Assembly (NCBI RefSeq): GCF_039542035.1
Contig: NZ_BAABHJ010000027.1
Location: 186,001 to 250,000, forward strand
DNA: 64,000 bases
Source: Actinoallomurus liliacearum
GTDB taxonomy: Bacteria > Actinomycetota > Actinomycetes > Streptosporangiales > Streptosporangiaceae
Direction: 5' to 3'
Below, one piece after another: positions 51,324-59,774 of the stretch (within the stretch, counting starts at the first letter, position 1; each line of letters starts with the position of its first letter). Under the pieces are notes generated by a model that ran no database searches, had not been told where the DNA came from, and saw only the letters and a list, made by a program, of their open reading frames with translations. The position numbers and the translations under genes were made by a program.

Positions 51324-51849
51324 CCCCGGCCCGCCCCCCGGATCTCGCCTTCGCCATACCGCGCCGTTCCCGGCGACGCCCTCGCGCCGAAGCCTCGGAA
51401 AAGGACCGCCGCACCCGCCCGGGCCGACCGATTTTCGCCCCTTTGAGGGCTGACGCGCCCGGCGTCGACCGAGCGATACGCACACCCGACCTCGGCTCCG
51501 GCCATCCACGGGCCGCAGCCGTCCGGGGGGCGGCCGAAACCGACGCCCGGTCGCTGCGCCTGCCGGACCGGCCGTTCCGCGTGGTGTCCAGCCCGCCGGC
51601 CGAAGGTCGACTCCGCCGTGCTCGTCGTACGCCGGCGGTGAAGGTCTCGCGGGCGCCGGCGACCCCGGTGGCGGAAAACCGCCCCTTTCGGAGTGGGGCC
51701 CCCGCTGTTACTCTCCTCGCCAGCGGAATGGACGCGAGGAGGTGAGCCCGATGACGATGACCGGTCCTTTCCGGGCGCTCCTCGCCGTCGCGGCCGTCTG
51801 ACCCGCGCCGAGGGGTGTCCGTCCGTACACACTCCTCAGCGAAGGAACC
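51324..51849. other. intergenic region before the epoxide hydrolase gene
   Basis: 526 bases. Open frames exist but show no family pattern and are typical GC-rich chance frames. The only feature I support is the 16-codon reading frame at 51751. No clear terminator for the GntR gene was found. Confidence 0.5.
51751..51801 (+). CDS. short upstream ORF, possible leader peptide
   Basis: 16 codons reading MTMTGPFRALLAVAAV and then TGA, with a strong ribosome site GAGGAGG (51736-51742) eight bases before. It ends 48 bases before the epoxide hydrolase ATG. It could be a regulatory uORF; it has no Cys or other biased codon run, so an attenuation signal is not evident. Confidence 0.4.
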   Translation: MTMTGPFRALLAVAAV

Positions 51850-53004
51850 ATGACAGTCACGCCTTTCCAGATCTCCGTTTCCGACGACGTCCTCGACGAC
51901 CTGCGCGCGCGTCTCGCGCGGACGCGGTTCACGACGGCGTCCGACACCACCTCGTGGGCGGCCGGCACCGATCCCGGCTACCTGCGCGAGCTCGTCGCGT
52001 ACTGGGCGAACGAGTTCGACTGGCGCGCGGCGGAGAAGGCGCTGAACGCCTTCCCGCACTACCTCGCCGAGGTGGCCGGCCGGCAGGTGCACTTCGTGCA
52101 CGTGCGCGGCGTGCGCCCCGAAGGCGGGCCCGAGCCGCTCCCCCTCGTGCTGACGCACGGCTGGCCGAGCAGTTTCGTCGAGATGCTGGGCGTCGCCCGT
52201 CGCCTGGCCGACCCGGCCGCGTACGGCGGCGACCCCGCCGACGCCTTCGACGTGGTCATCCCCTCGCTGCCCGGGTTCCTGTTCTCCGAACTGCCGGACG
52301 GTCCCTTCACCCGCCAGGGCACCGCCCGGATCTGGCACTCGCTGATGACCGAGACCCTCGGCCACCGGCGGTTCGGGGCGTTCGGCGGGGACATCGGGGG
52401 CGGCGTCACCCAGTGGCTGGGCGCGCTGTTCCCGGAGAGCCTGGTCGGCGTCCACCTCACGTCGGCGGTGATCACCGCCGACTTCGGCGACCGGCCGCCG
52501 ACCGCCGAGGAGCAGGCGTTCCTCGACGACCTGCGCGCGTACGACGAGCAGGACGGCGGATACAGCGAGATCATGTGCACCCGGCCGGACACGGTCGCCG
52601 CCGGTCTCATGGACTCCCCCGCCGGGCTCGCCGCCTGGATCATCGACAAGTACCGGGACTGGAGCGACTGCGGGGGTGACCTCGAGACCCGCTGGGACAA
52701 GGACACCCTGTGCACGATCGCGACCCTCTACTGGGCGACCGGCACGATCGGGTCGTCGTTCCAGCAGTACTACGACTATCCGCTCAACCCGCCGGTCCCG
52801 CGGATCACCGTTCCGGGAGCGGTGACCCTGAGCAACGAACCCGCGCTGCGGACCCTGCCGAAGAGCCTCGTGGAGCGGGTGCTCACGGACCTGCGCCACT
52901 GGCACCGGCCCGAACGAGGCGGGCACTTCATGTCCCATGAGGAGCCCGAGCAGGTGGTCACCGACCTGCGCGCCTTCTTCCGGCCGCTGCGGGCCGAGGC
53001 CTGA
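51850..53004 (+). CDS. epoxide hydrolase (EHN-domain alpha/beta hydrolase)
   Basis: 384 residues. The N-terminal EHN segment (FQISVSDDVLDDLRARLARTRF, YWANEFDWRAAEKALNAFPHY) wraps the fold. The oxyanion motif is THGWPSSFVEML, the nucleophile Asp is in FGAFGGDIGGGVTQWLG, and the catalytic His is in RGGHFMSHEEPE. It opens epoxides to diols; substrate unknown. Start ATG after GAAGGA. Confidence 0.9.
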   Translation: MTVTPFQISVSDDVLDDLRARLARTRFTTASDTTSWAAGTDPGYLRELVAYWANEFDWRAAEKALNAFPHYLAEVAGRQVHFVHVRGVRPEGGPEPLPLVLTHGWPSSFVEMLGVARRLADPAAYGGDPADAFDVVIPSLPGFLFSELPDGPFTRQGTARIWHSLMTETLGHRRFGAFGGDIGGGVTQWLGALFPESLVGVHLTSAVITADFGDRPPTAEEQAFLDDLRAYDEQDGGYSEIMCTRPDTVAAGLMDSPAGLAAWIIDKYRDWSDCGGDLETRWDKDTLCTIATLYWATGTIGSSFQQYYDYPLNPPVPRITVPGAVTLSNEPALRTLPKSLVERVLTDLRHWHRPERGGHFMSHEEPEQVVTDLRAFFRPLRAEA

Positions 53005-53016
53005 CGTCCGCCGCCG

Positions 53017-53985
53017 TCAGCGGGGCGCCTGGGCGCGGACCAGGACCTCGCCGGCGGCGGTGCGATCGTAGAGGACGGCTCGTCCGGCGCGTCGGCGCCG
53101 GACGAGCCGGGCGTCGAGCAGGATCCTCAGGTGGCGGCCGACCGAGCCGAGTCCCTGGCCGGTCAGGGCGACCAACTGCGTCGTGGTCTTGGGCGTGTCC
53201 AGGAGGACGAGGACGCGCGCCCGCGCGGGTCCCAGCAGGGCGCCCAGAGCGTCGGGCACGGGGACGGGGTCGGGTTCGGCGAGCACGCCGGAGCACGGGT
53301 ACATCACGGCGTACCGGTCGGCCGCCCAGGAGACCCAGCCGACGCCGGGCGTCACGGGGACGAACAGCAGCCGCGCTCCGGAAAGGTCCCTGGGTGGGAA
53401 GTCGTACCGGTTGACCTGCAGACGGCCCTCCCCCAGCCAGCGCATCCCCGGACGCATCGCGTCGAAGGCGGCGGCCCAGCCCGCCTGGCCGAGCTGCGCG
53501 GTCCGCGCGACGACGTCGGCCTCGATGACGCGCCGGCGTCGCGCCCAATCCGGCCGGACCAGCTCCGTCCACAACCACTCGAGCAGGTCGGCGAGACGCT
53601 CGGCCAGATCCGGCCGACGCAGTCCTGCCGGGACGGGGCCCCGCAGCGCGACCTCGAGGTCCTCATGGACCTGGTCGGCGGGTGTCTCGCGAATCGGCGC
53701 CAGTTCGTCGTGGAAGGCCGGAGCCGCCACGCCGGAGGCCGGGGGGACCACGAAGTCCGCGATCCAGCCCGGCCGCAGCGCGGACCACACGAGCAGCGCG
53801 GTGATCGGATCGGCGGCCAGCCGCGCCCGGTAGGCGGGAAGGCGGGCGTCGAGCCACTGGCGCTCGCCGGGGTGCGCGGCCACGTCCTTGTGCAGCGCCA
53901 GGAGGCACGCGGTGGTCTCGGCCAGCGCCGAGACCACGAACCGGCTCTCCGCCAGCGTGTCCGTGCTGATCCGCCACCAGCTCAT
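53017..53985 (-). CDS. DUF5937/ArsR-type winged-helix regulator
   Basis: 322 residues. The N-terminal 230 residues match the DUF5937 sensor-like region (LAESRFVVSALAETTACLLALH...). The C-terminal winged helix is ALLGPARARVLVLLDTPKTTTQLVALTGQGLGSVGRHLRILLDARLVRRRRAGRAVLYDRT. Its ATG lies inside the inverted repeat at 53984-54007, so self-repression is likely, together with the divergent MFS gene. Confidence 0.87.
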   Translation of the reverse strand: MSWWRISTDTLAESRFVVSALAETTACLLALHKDVAAHPGERQWLDARLPAYRARLAADPITALLVWSALRPGWIADFVVPPASGVAAPAFHDELAPIRETPADQVHEDLEVALRGPVPAGLRRPDLAERLADLLEWLWTELVRPDWARRRRVIEADVVARTAQLGQAGWAAAFDAMRPGMRWLGEGRLQVNRYDFPPRDLSGARLLFVPVTPGVGWVSWAADRYAVMYPCSGVLAEPDPVPVPDALGALLGPARARVLVLLDTPKTTTQLVALTGQGLGSVGRHLRILLDARLVRRRRAGRAVLYDRTAAGEVLVRAQAPR

Positions 53986-54007
53986 GTTTCGCCTCCCCGC
54001 GAAACAT
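53984..54007. promoter_or_regulatory. operator for the DUF5937-ArsR regulator
   Basis: ATGTTTCGC, 6 bases, GCGAAACAT: perfect 9-bp arms. It covers the regulator's start codon and lies 38 bp before the MFS start. Confidence 0.65.
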
Positions 54008-54044
54008 TAACGGCCTCGTTCCGCCGGGCGTGAGACTCCCGACC

Positions 54045-55268
54045 ATGCCGACCACCTATCGCGGGCTCTTTCGCACGCCCGAGTTCACGCCGCTGTTCGC
54101 GACCGCGTCGACGCAGGTCGCGGCGTCGACCGTCAGCGGCCTGGCCCTGGGCACGCTCGTCTACGCGGCCACGGGCTCGCCGCTGTTGTCCGCGCTCAGC
54201 ATGTTCGGCCCGTCTCTGGCGCAGGTGATCGGGGCGACGGCGCTGCTGTCGGCGGCCGACCGGCTGCCGCCCCGCGCCGCGACGACGGGCCTGGCGCTGG
54301 CCTTCGGGCTCGGCACCGCCGTGCTGGCCGTCCCGGGCCTGCCCCTGTGGGCCGTCTTCGTCGTGATCATGTTGCTGGGGCTGGTGGGTTCGGTGGCCGG
54401 CGGGGTGCGGTACGGGCTGCTCAGCGAGATCCTTCCCGGCAAGGATTACCTGCTCGGCCGTTCGGTGCTGAACATGTCCGTCGGCGCCATGCAGATCTGC
54501 GGGTTCGCCGTGGGAGGCGGGCTGGTGACGCTCCTGTCCCCGCGCGGCACGCTGCTGACCGGCGCGGCCCTCTACCTCGCCACGGCGGCCGTCGCGCGCT
54601 TCGGTCTCGGCGACCGCCCGCCGCGGGCCGCGGGGCGGCCGTCGATCGCCGCGACCTGGCGGACGAACGCGCGGCTGTGGTCCTCACCGCCCCGCCGGTA
54701 CGTCTACCTGGCCCTGTGGGTGCCGAACGGCCTGATCGTCGGCTGCGAGTCGCTGTTCGTCCCGTACGCGCCCCGGCACGCCGGACTGCTGTTCGCGTTC
54801 GCGGCCGGGGGGATGCTGCTCGGCGACACGCTGACCGGCCGGTTCGTCCCAGCGGGCTGGCGGCGGCGGCTCGACGCCCCGCTGCGCCTGCTGCTCGCCG
54901 CGCCGTACCTCGTCTTCGCCGCGCACCCCGGCCTGGGCCTCGCCGTGGCCGCGATCGCGCTCGCCTCGATCGGGTACTCGGCCACGCTCCTGCTGCAGGA
55001 CCGCCTGATGACCCTCACGCCGAAGGACGTGCACGGGCAGGCGCTGGGCCTGCACTCCGCCGGCATGCTCACCATGCAGGGCGTCGGCGCCGCCCTCGCC
55101 GGAGCGGTCGCCCAGCACGTCTCCCCCGCGACGGCCATGGCCGTGATGGCGGCGGGCTCGGTGGCGGTCACCGCCCTGCTGGCCCCCGGCCTGCGCGGCG
55201 AGCCGGAGCCCGTACCGGAGCCGTCATCGCCGGAGCCGGCGGCCATGGCGTCCGGCGATCGACCGTGA
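54045..55268 (+). CDS. MFS transporter
   Basis: 407 residues, about 12 membrane segments (TPLFATASTQVAASTVSGLALGTLVYAATGS, MLLGLVGSVAGGVRYGLLSEILPG, ALGLHSAGMLTMQGVGAALAGAVAQ). The family resembles actinomycete drug-type exporters. It is divergent from the DUF5937 regulator, and the pair is probably a substrate-induced efflux unit. A GTG at 54030 is an alternative start; neither has a strong site, as expected if the mRNA is nearly leaderless. Confidence 0.85.
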   Translation: MPTTYRGLFRTPEFTPLFATASTQVAASTVSGLALGTLVYAATGSPLLSALSMFGPSLAQVIGATALLSAADRLPPRAATTGLALAFGLGTAVLAVPGLPLWAVFVVIMLLGLVGSVAGGVRYGLLSEILPGKDYLLGRSVLNMSVGAMQICGFAVGGGLVTLLSPRGTLLTGAALYLATAAVARFGLGDRPPRAAGRPSIAATWRTNARLWSSPPRRYVYLALWVPNGLIVGCESLFVPYAPRHAGLLFAFAAGGMLLGDTLTGRFVPAGWRRRLDAPLRLLLAAPYLVFAAHPGLGLAVAAIALASIGYSATLLLQDRLMTLTPKDVHGQALGLHSAGMLTMQGVGAALAGAVAQHVSPATAMAVMAAGSVAVTALLAPGLRGEPEPVPEPSSPEPAAMASGDRP

Positions 55269-55332
55269 AACCGCATGGCGGCGCCCGGCGGGGGCATGGA
55301 CGACTCCGACCGGTACGGCGGAGGATGGGGCG

Positions 55333-56283
55333 ATGAGCGGGGACGGCGAGCAGCGGGACGGCGTGACCCTGACCAACCTGGACCAGCCCCTCTTCGAGGG
55401 GGCCGGGGCGACGAAGCGCGAACTGGTGGACTACCTCGACGCGGTCGCCGACCGGATCATCCCGAACCTGCGGGAGCGTCCGCTGTCGGTGATCCGGGCG
55501 CTGCGCGGCCAGGCGCCGTTCATGCAGAAGAACCTTCCGAAGTACGCCCCGTCGTGGATACCGGCCGTACGGGTGTGGGCGGAGGCGTCCCACCGCCAGG
55601 TGACGTACGCGGTCTGCGAGGACCGGCGGACGCTGCTGTGGTTCGCCAACCAGCGCGCCGTCGAGTACCACCCCGCGCTCCTGCGCGGCGAACAGGTCAC
55701 CCACCTGGTGCTCGACATCGATCCGCCGGACGCGGGCGCGTTCGGCCTCGCCGTCCGCGCGGCCCGCCTCGTCCGCGAGGTCCTGACGGACACCGGCCTC
55801 ACCGGCGTGGTCAAGACGAGCGGCGCGAAGGGCGTCCACGTGTTCGTCCCGCTCGACGGGCGGGTGACCGCGGAGGAGGCCGCCGCGGCGACCCGGGCGA
55901 TCGGGGCGCGCGCCGAACGCCTGGACCCGGCGCTCGCCACCACGGCGTTCATCCGTGCGGACCGGGGCGGCAAGGTGTTCATCGACTCGACCCGGGCGGG
56001 CGGGGCGACGGTGGTGGCCGTCTACAGCCCGCGCGTACGGCCCGGGGTGCCCGTCTCGTTCCCCGTCGCGTGGGACGACCTGGACGAGGTGACGCCGGCG
56101 GACTTCACGATGCGGACCGCGCGCCGCCTGCTCGCCGAGGGCGACCCCTGGTCCGCGTGGATGCCCGGCCCGCAGCCGCTCGATCCGGATCTCGTCGCCG
56201 AGGGCCGTACGATCCCGGTCGCCCGGGTGCAGGCGATGCACGAGGGCAAGCGCCGCGCCCGCGCCCGCCGCGCCGGCTCCTGA
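55333..56283 (+). CDS. stand-alone LigD-type polymerase/primase domain (PolDom)
   Basis: 316 residues. Archaeo-eukaryotic primase fold of LigD: FEGAGATKRELVDYLDAVADRIIPNLRERPLS, HLVLDIDPPD (metal Asp 128 and 130), and VVKTSGAKGVHVFVPL with SGxKGxH. It fills gaps during non-homologous end joining. The ligase and nuclease domains of full LigD are absent, as is normal for one branch of actinomycete PolDom genes, and Ku is not in the window. Confidence 0.92.
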   Translation: MSGDGEQRDGVTLTNLDQPLFEGAGATKRELVDYLDAVADRIIPNLRERPLSVIRALRGQAPFMQKNLPKYAPSWIPAVRVWAEASHRQVTYAVCEDRRTLLWFANQRAVEYHPALLRGEQVTHLVLDIDPPDAGAFGLAVRAARLVREVLTDTGLTGVVKTSGAKGVHVFVPLDGRVTAEEAAAATRAIGARAERLDPALATTAFIRADRGGKVFIDSTRAGGATVVAVYSPRVRPGVPVSFPVAWDDLDEVTPADFTMRTARRLLAEGDPWSAWMPGPQPLDPDLVAEGRTIPVARVQAMHEGKRRARARRAGS

Positions 56284-56297
56284 CACCGGGGAACAGT

Positions 56298-56327
56298 GCG
56301 CCCCGTCTCCTGACGGGGACGGGGCGC
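56298..56327. terminator. bidirectional terminator, 10-bp stem
   Basis: Arms 56298-56307 and 56318-56327 pair exactly around a 10-base loop, between the convergent PolDom and antiporter genes. Confidence 0.8.
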
Positions 56328-56348
56328 GGTTGAGGGCGTTCGCCCGGT

Positions 56349-57428
56349 TCAGCGGACTGCGACCCCCGCACGCCGCCGCGTTCGGGCGGCGAACACGGCG
56401 TTGCTCAGCAGGTACAGCAGGTTGATCACGAGGATCGCGGGGGCGACGACCGCGACGGTGCCGCTGAAGAACGGCTCCAGCAGCAGCGCCAGGGTGATCG
56501 CCGTGATCCCGTTCTGTTGGGCCAGCGCCAGCAGCACCCTGTCGGCGCGGGTGTGTGATCGCGTCAGCGGCAGGCTCACCAGGGCGTGCGCCAGGAAGGC
56601 GGTCACGCCCAGGACGATCCCGGGAACCGGTGAGACTCCCGCCGACAGGACGACGCCGAGGAGTACGGCCGCCAGGAGGAAGGCCACGTTGACGGCCTTG
56701 TCCAGGACTCCCTGGACGGCCGCCGGCCGTCCGGGAAGCCGCGGCCGGACTTTCAGCCCGACGAGCGCGACGGCCAGCACCCAGGTCTGCCAGACGCCGA
56801 CCGCGAACACGACCGCCAGGATGGCGCACCCCACCGGGAACTGCCGGCGCGGCGCAAACCTGCCGGTCAGCCGGTAGAGCACGATCGCGACGGCGGCCAC
56901 CGCCAGATTGCCCACCAGGTCGATGGTGAACATGGCGGGGTCGCCGAGGGCCTGGTGAACGGTCGCCGCCCCGTCTTGGAACCGCATGGCGAACGCCGCG
57001 ACGTAGATGGTGAGCAGCGTCGTCACCGGGTCGTCGAAGGAGGCCCAGGCGAGCAGGAGGGCCTGGCCACGACGGGAGAGCCGGGACGACTCACCGAGTG
57101 CGGCGACCGACAGCGGATCGATCTGCGCGACCGCGATGCCGAGCACCAGATAGGCGGGGTTCTGGAACACCGCGAGGAGCACGGCGGTGATCAGCACCGC
57201 TTTGAGGAGCACGCCGACGGTGACGGCCAGTACGACGGTGCGCGCGTCGGAGCGGAGATGCCCGAGGTCGATGCCGTGCGTGCTGCCGTAGAGACCCACG
57301 GCCAGCAACGCGGTCACCGACATGGCATAGAACGGTCCGCTCAGGATGCCGGTCGCCTGCGGAAACGCCAGGCCGCCCAGCACACCGAGGAGGACCATGG
57401 CGACCATGAGAACCATGCGCCTCGTCAT
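56349..57428 (-). CDS. cation/proton antiporter (CPA family)
   Basis: 359 residues, about 11-12 membrane segments. The helix with paired ion-site residues is VLGIAVAQIDPLSVAALGESS, and a second motif is LLLAWASFDDPVTTLLTIY with two Asp. The C-terminal LALAQQNGITAITLALLLEPFF is typical. It exchanges Na+ or K+ for protons. ATG at 57428 follows GAGG; codons upstream in frame are AT-richer than any gene here and belong to the leader. Confidence 0.85.
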   Translation of the reverse strand: MTRRMVLMVAMVLLGVLGGLAFPQATGILSGPFYAMSVTALLAVGLYGSTHGIDLGHLRSDARTVVLAVTVGVLLKAVLITAVLLAVFQNPAYLVLGIAVAQIDPLSVAALGESSRLSRRGQALLLAWASFDDPVTTLLTIYVAAFAMRFQDGAATVHQALGDPAMFTIDLVGNLAVAAVAIVLYRLTGRFAPRRQFPVGCAILAVVFAVGVWQTWVLAVALVGLKVRPRLPGRPAAVQGVLDKAVNVAFLLAAVLLGVVLSAGVSPVPGIVLGVTAFLAHALVSLPLTRSHTRADRVLLALAQQNGITAITLALLLEPFFSGTVAVVAPAILVINLLYLLSNAVFAARTRRRAGVAVR

Positions 57429-57492
57429 GGCCGCCTCACCGCTAATTGTTTGAGATTCATCTTCATCTCCGTTTTGGATCGAGGTTTCCTTC

Positions 57493-57515
57493 GCGGGTTT
57501 CTCCCGCAGGGAGAA
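57493..57515 (-). promoter_or_regulatory. alternative hairpins in the antiporter mRNA leader
   Basis: Two exclusive stems share bases 57503-57505. One pairs 57493-57497 with 57503-57507 (5 bp, 5-base loop). The other pairs 57499-57505 with 57509-57515 (7 bp, 3-base loop). They lie 65-87 bases before the antiporter start, followed by an AT-richer stretch unlike the surroundings. This could be a regulatory RNA switch; no known riboswitch class was recognised. Confidence 0.4.
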
Positions 57516-57655
57516 CTGTTCGTACGGGGAACCGGGCGGCAACAACTTCGGTGCGACGGCGTCGGGCGCTGGAGACGGAGCGTCAGACTGGGCCCATGAG
57601 CGAGCGAAGTCGGGAACACGGCGCCTCTGGTCACTCCACCGACGAGGGAGACCGC

Positions 57656-58345
57656 ATGAGCGATGCCGACGAGCCGTACGGTGATCCGTCCGCCGGAGAC
57701 TCCGACATTCCGCGTTCCCTCGACCGCGTCCTGGCGGACGTCGCCGCCGAGCGCGCGGCGCAGGACGCGATGTGGGGCGTGCAGGACCTCCCGGACGGCA
57801 CCGGGACCGAACACGCCGCCGCGGCCGACGCCGCCAAGCGCGACTGCCGGGAGGCGTGGGCCGGGGCCCGGCTGACCTGGCGGCACATCCTCGCCGAGGA
57901 GTTCTGCGAGGCGCTGGCCGAGACCGACCCGCGGGCGCTGCGGACCGAGCTGATCCAGACCGCCGCCGTCGCGGTGAAGTGGGTGCAGGCGCTCGACCGG
58001 CGCGACGGGAACCTGACCCATCGGGGCCGGACCGGCCCCGGCCGCCTGGAGAAGCTCGTACGGGACCGCGTGCCCGACCTCATCCGCGCCGACGGCCGCG
58101 ACCCCGACGTACGGACCGCCGGAGACGGCGAGTACCTCATGCTGCTGCGCGGGAAGCTGTACGAGGAGATCGGCGAGTTCGCCGCGTCCGGTGACGTGGC
58201 GGAGCTCGCCGACGTCCTCGAGGTGGTCTACGCCCTCGCCGCCGCGCGCGGCGTCGATGCCGAAGAGCTGGACCGGATGCGCTCCGCCAAGGCCGCCCGC
58301 AACGGGGCGTTCACCCGCCGCCGGGTCCTCCGCCGCCCGGACTGA
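57656..58345 (+). CDS. tandem MazG-like nucleotide pyrophosphohydrolase
   Basis: 229 residues with two MazG-type halves. First, about 14-112: VLADVAAERAAQDAMWGVQDLPDGTG...LTWRHILAEEFCEALAETDPRALRTELIQTAAVAVKWVQAL, with the EExxE-type acidic pair in AEEFCEAL. Second, about 124-225: LEKLVRDRVPDLI...YLMLLRGKLYEEIGEFAASGDVAELADVLEVVYALA, with EEIGEF and ELADV. Such domains hydrolyse abnormal or excess NTPs. ATG at 57656 follows GAGGGAG; an ATG 20 codons upstream is less well placed. Confidence 0.8.
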   Translation: MSDADEPYGDPSAGDSDIPRSLDRVLADVAAERAAQDAMWGVQDLPDGTGTEHAAAADAAKRDCREAWAGARLTWRHILAEEFCEALAETDPRALRTELIQTAAVAVKWVQALDRRDGNLTHRGRTGPGRLEKLVRDRVPDLIRADGRDPDVRTAGDGEYLMLLRGKLYEEIGEFAASGDVAELADVLEVVYALAAARGVDAEELDRMRSAKAARNGAFTRRRVLRRPD

Positions 58346-58374
58346 TCACGGCACCCGCCCCGGCGTCCCCCGTC

Positions 58375-58869
58375 TCAGTCGTCGTCCCGGTGCCGCGAGT
58401 CCTCGGCGAGCTCGTCGACCGCGACGGCCACGGCCAGCACGAGCGGGACGTCGGGGTGGTAGACCTCGATGCCGTACGTGTCGCGGATCCGGAACCACTT
58501 GCGGGACGTCTCCGCGACGACGCCCTGGTCGCTCTCGATCCGGTAGTTCTTCTCGATGAGGTCGCCCGTCGCGGTCCACTCCTGCCCGTCGGCCAGCTCG
58601 ATCTCCATCTTGTGCCGGAGCGGGCTGAACAGCTTCTTGTGCACCTTCGCGACGGTGCCGCCCTCGGCCTCGATGAGCATGGTGTCGCGGATGCTGACCA
58701 TCTTCTTCCGGATGACGGCGAAGATCTCCCCGCCCGGTCCCTTCAGCTCGAACGTCTGGCGCAGTCGCAGCGCCTTGCCGTCGACGAGGAAGACGCGCTG
58801 CCCCGCTTCATCCTCGATCCAGAAATCGTCGCCGATGCTGAACATCCGCTCGCGCATCACGAACTTCAC
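58375..58869 (-). CDS. LURP-one-related family protein (short form)
   Basis: 164 residues. MKFVMRERMFSIGDDFWIEDEAGQRVFLVDGKALRLRQTFELKGPGGEIFAVIRKKMVSIRDTMLIE is the conserved first half, with RIRDTYGIEV near the end. Tubby-like barrel; it may bind membrane phospholipids. The acidic/His tail EDSRHRDDD is extra. It converges on the MazG-like gene and is divergent from the DUF429 gene. Confidence 0.85.
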   Translation of the reverse strand: MKFVMRERMFSIGDDFWIEDEAGQRVFLVDGKALRLRQTFELKGPGGEIFAVIRKKMVSIRDTMLIEAEGGTVAKVHKKLFSPLRHKMEIELADGQEWTATGDLIEKNYRIESDQGVVAETSRKWFRIRDTYGIEVYHPDVPLVLAVAVAVDELAEDSRHRDDD

Positions 58870-58972
58870 GCCGCCTCCTCGGTCCGTCGTCGCGGGGAGG
58901 ATCCCCGGCTACACCATCCATCATTCCTCTAAAAAGGAGCGACTTTTCCGGCGGTGCGCCTATCGTGAGGTC

Positions 58973-59725
58973 GTGCTCACGGTCGGACTGGATCTCGCCG
59001 CGGAGGCCGGGAACACCGCGCTCGCCCGGCTGGAGTGGCACCGCGACGGCTGCTCCGTTCGCGGGATCCAGCAGGCGTGCGAGGACGAGATGATCGTCGA
59101 CGCGCTGCTGACGGCGGACAAGGCCGGGATCGACTGCCCGCTCGGCTGGCCGGTGCCCTTCGTCGAGTTCGTCGCCGCCCACCGGTCCGGGAACGTCGCC
59201 GTGCCGGTCGGGACCCGCGGCCGGGACTGGCGCCGGAACCTCGCGCTCCGGCTGACCGACCGGGTCGTCCACGAGCGGACCGGGCTGACCCCGCTGAGCG
59301 TCTCCGCCGACCGGATCGGCCACGCCGCGATGCGCTGCGCCGCGCTCCTGTCCCGCCTCGCGCGGGAGGGCCGCCCGGTGGACCGGTGCGGCACGGGCGT
59401 GGTGGTCGAGGTCTACCCGGCCGCCTCCCTGCGGCTCTGGGGCCTGCCGTACCGGGGGTACAAGCGGGCGCACGACGTCGCTGCGCTCGGGCGGCTGGTC
59501 GACGGCCTCCTGGCTGCCGCGCCCTGGCTCGACCTCGGCGCGTGCGAGTCGCTGTGCCGCCGCTCGCACGACGCGACGGACGCGGTCGTCGCGGCCCTCA
59601 CCGCCCGCGCCGCCGCCCTCGACCGCACCACCTCCCCGGAACCGGGCGAGGTCGAGACGGCGCGATCGGAAGGCTGGATCGCCCTCCCCGCCGGCCCCCT
59701 CGACGACCTCCGCACCGGCGTGTGA
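58973..59725 (+). CDS. DUF429 protein (RNase H-like fold)
   Basis: 250 residues from GTG. VGLDLAAEAGNTALARLEW with the first Asp, AGIDCPLGWPVPFVEFVAAH with the second, VEVYPAASLRLWGLPYRGYK and HDATDAVVAALTARAAA with the last acidic residue form the RNase H-like site of DUF429. The biological substrate is unknown. The GTG has no proper ribosome site; TATCGT (58961-58966) could be a -10 placing the mRNA start at the GTG. Confidence 0.8.
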   Translation: MLTVGLDLAAEAGNTALARLEWHRDGCSVRGIQQACEDEMIVDALLTADKAGIDCPLGWPVPFVEFVAAHRSGNVAVPVGTRGRDWRRNLALRLTDRVVHERTGLTPLSVSADRIGHAAMRCAALLSRLAREGRPVDRCGTGVVVEVYPAASLRLWGLPYRGYKRAHDVAALGRLVDGLLAAAPWLDLGACESLCRRSHDATDAVVAALTARAAALDRTTSPEPGEVETARSEGWIALPAGPLDDLRTGV

Positions 59726-59741
59726 GCACAATCGCACTTGC

Positions 59742-59759
59742 CCTGAAGTGCGCTCTAGG
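59742..59759. promoter_or_regulatory. MerR-type operator dyad before the aldo/keto reductase
   Basis: CCTGAAGTGCGCTCTAGG, a dyad of form CCTnnAGnGCnCTnnAGG, just after TTGCCC (59738-59743). MerR proteins bind such dyads between -35 and -10. A nested inverted repeat CGCACTT-N6-AAGTGCG occupies 59733-59752. No merR gene is in the window. Confidence 0.5.
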
Positions 59760-59774
59760 TGCTTGGGTGCGGTC

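Noticed and set aside
51443..51745. 100-codon frame in the epoxide hydrolase upstream region
   Set aside because: Arg/Ala/Pro-rich, without ribosome site or family pattern.
50722..52938. 738-codon minus-strand frame
   Set aside because: It is antisense to the GntR and epoxide hydrolase genes; no domain is visible.
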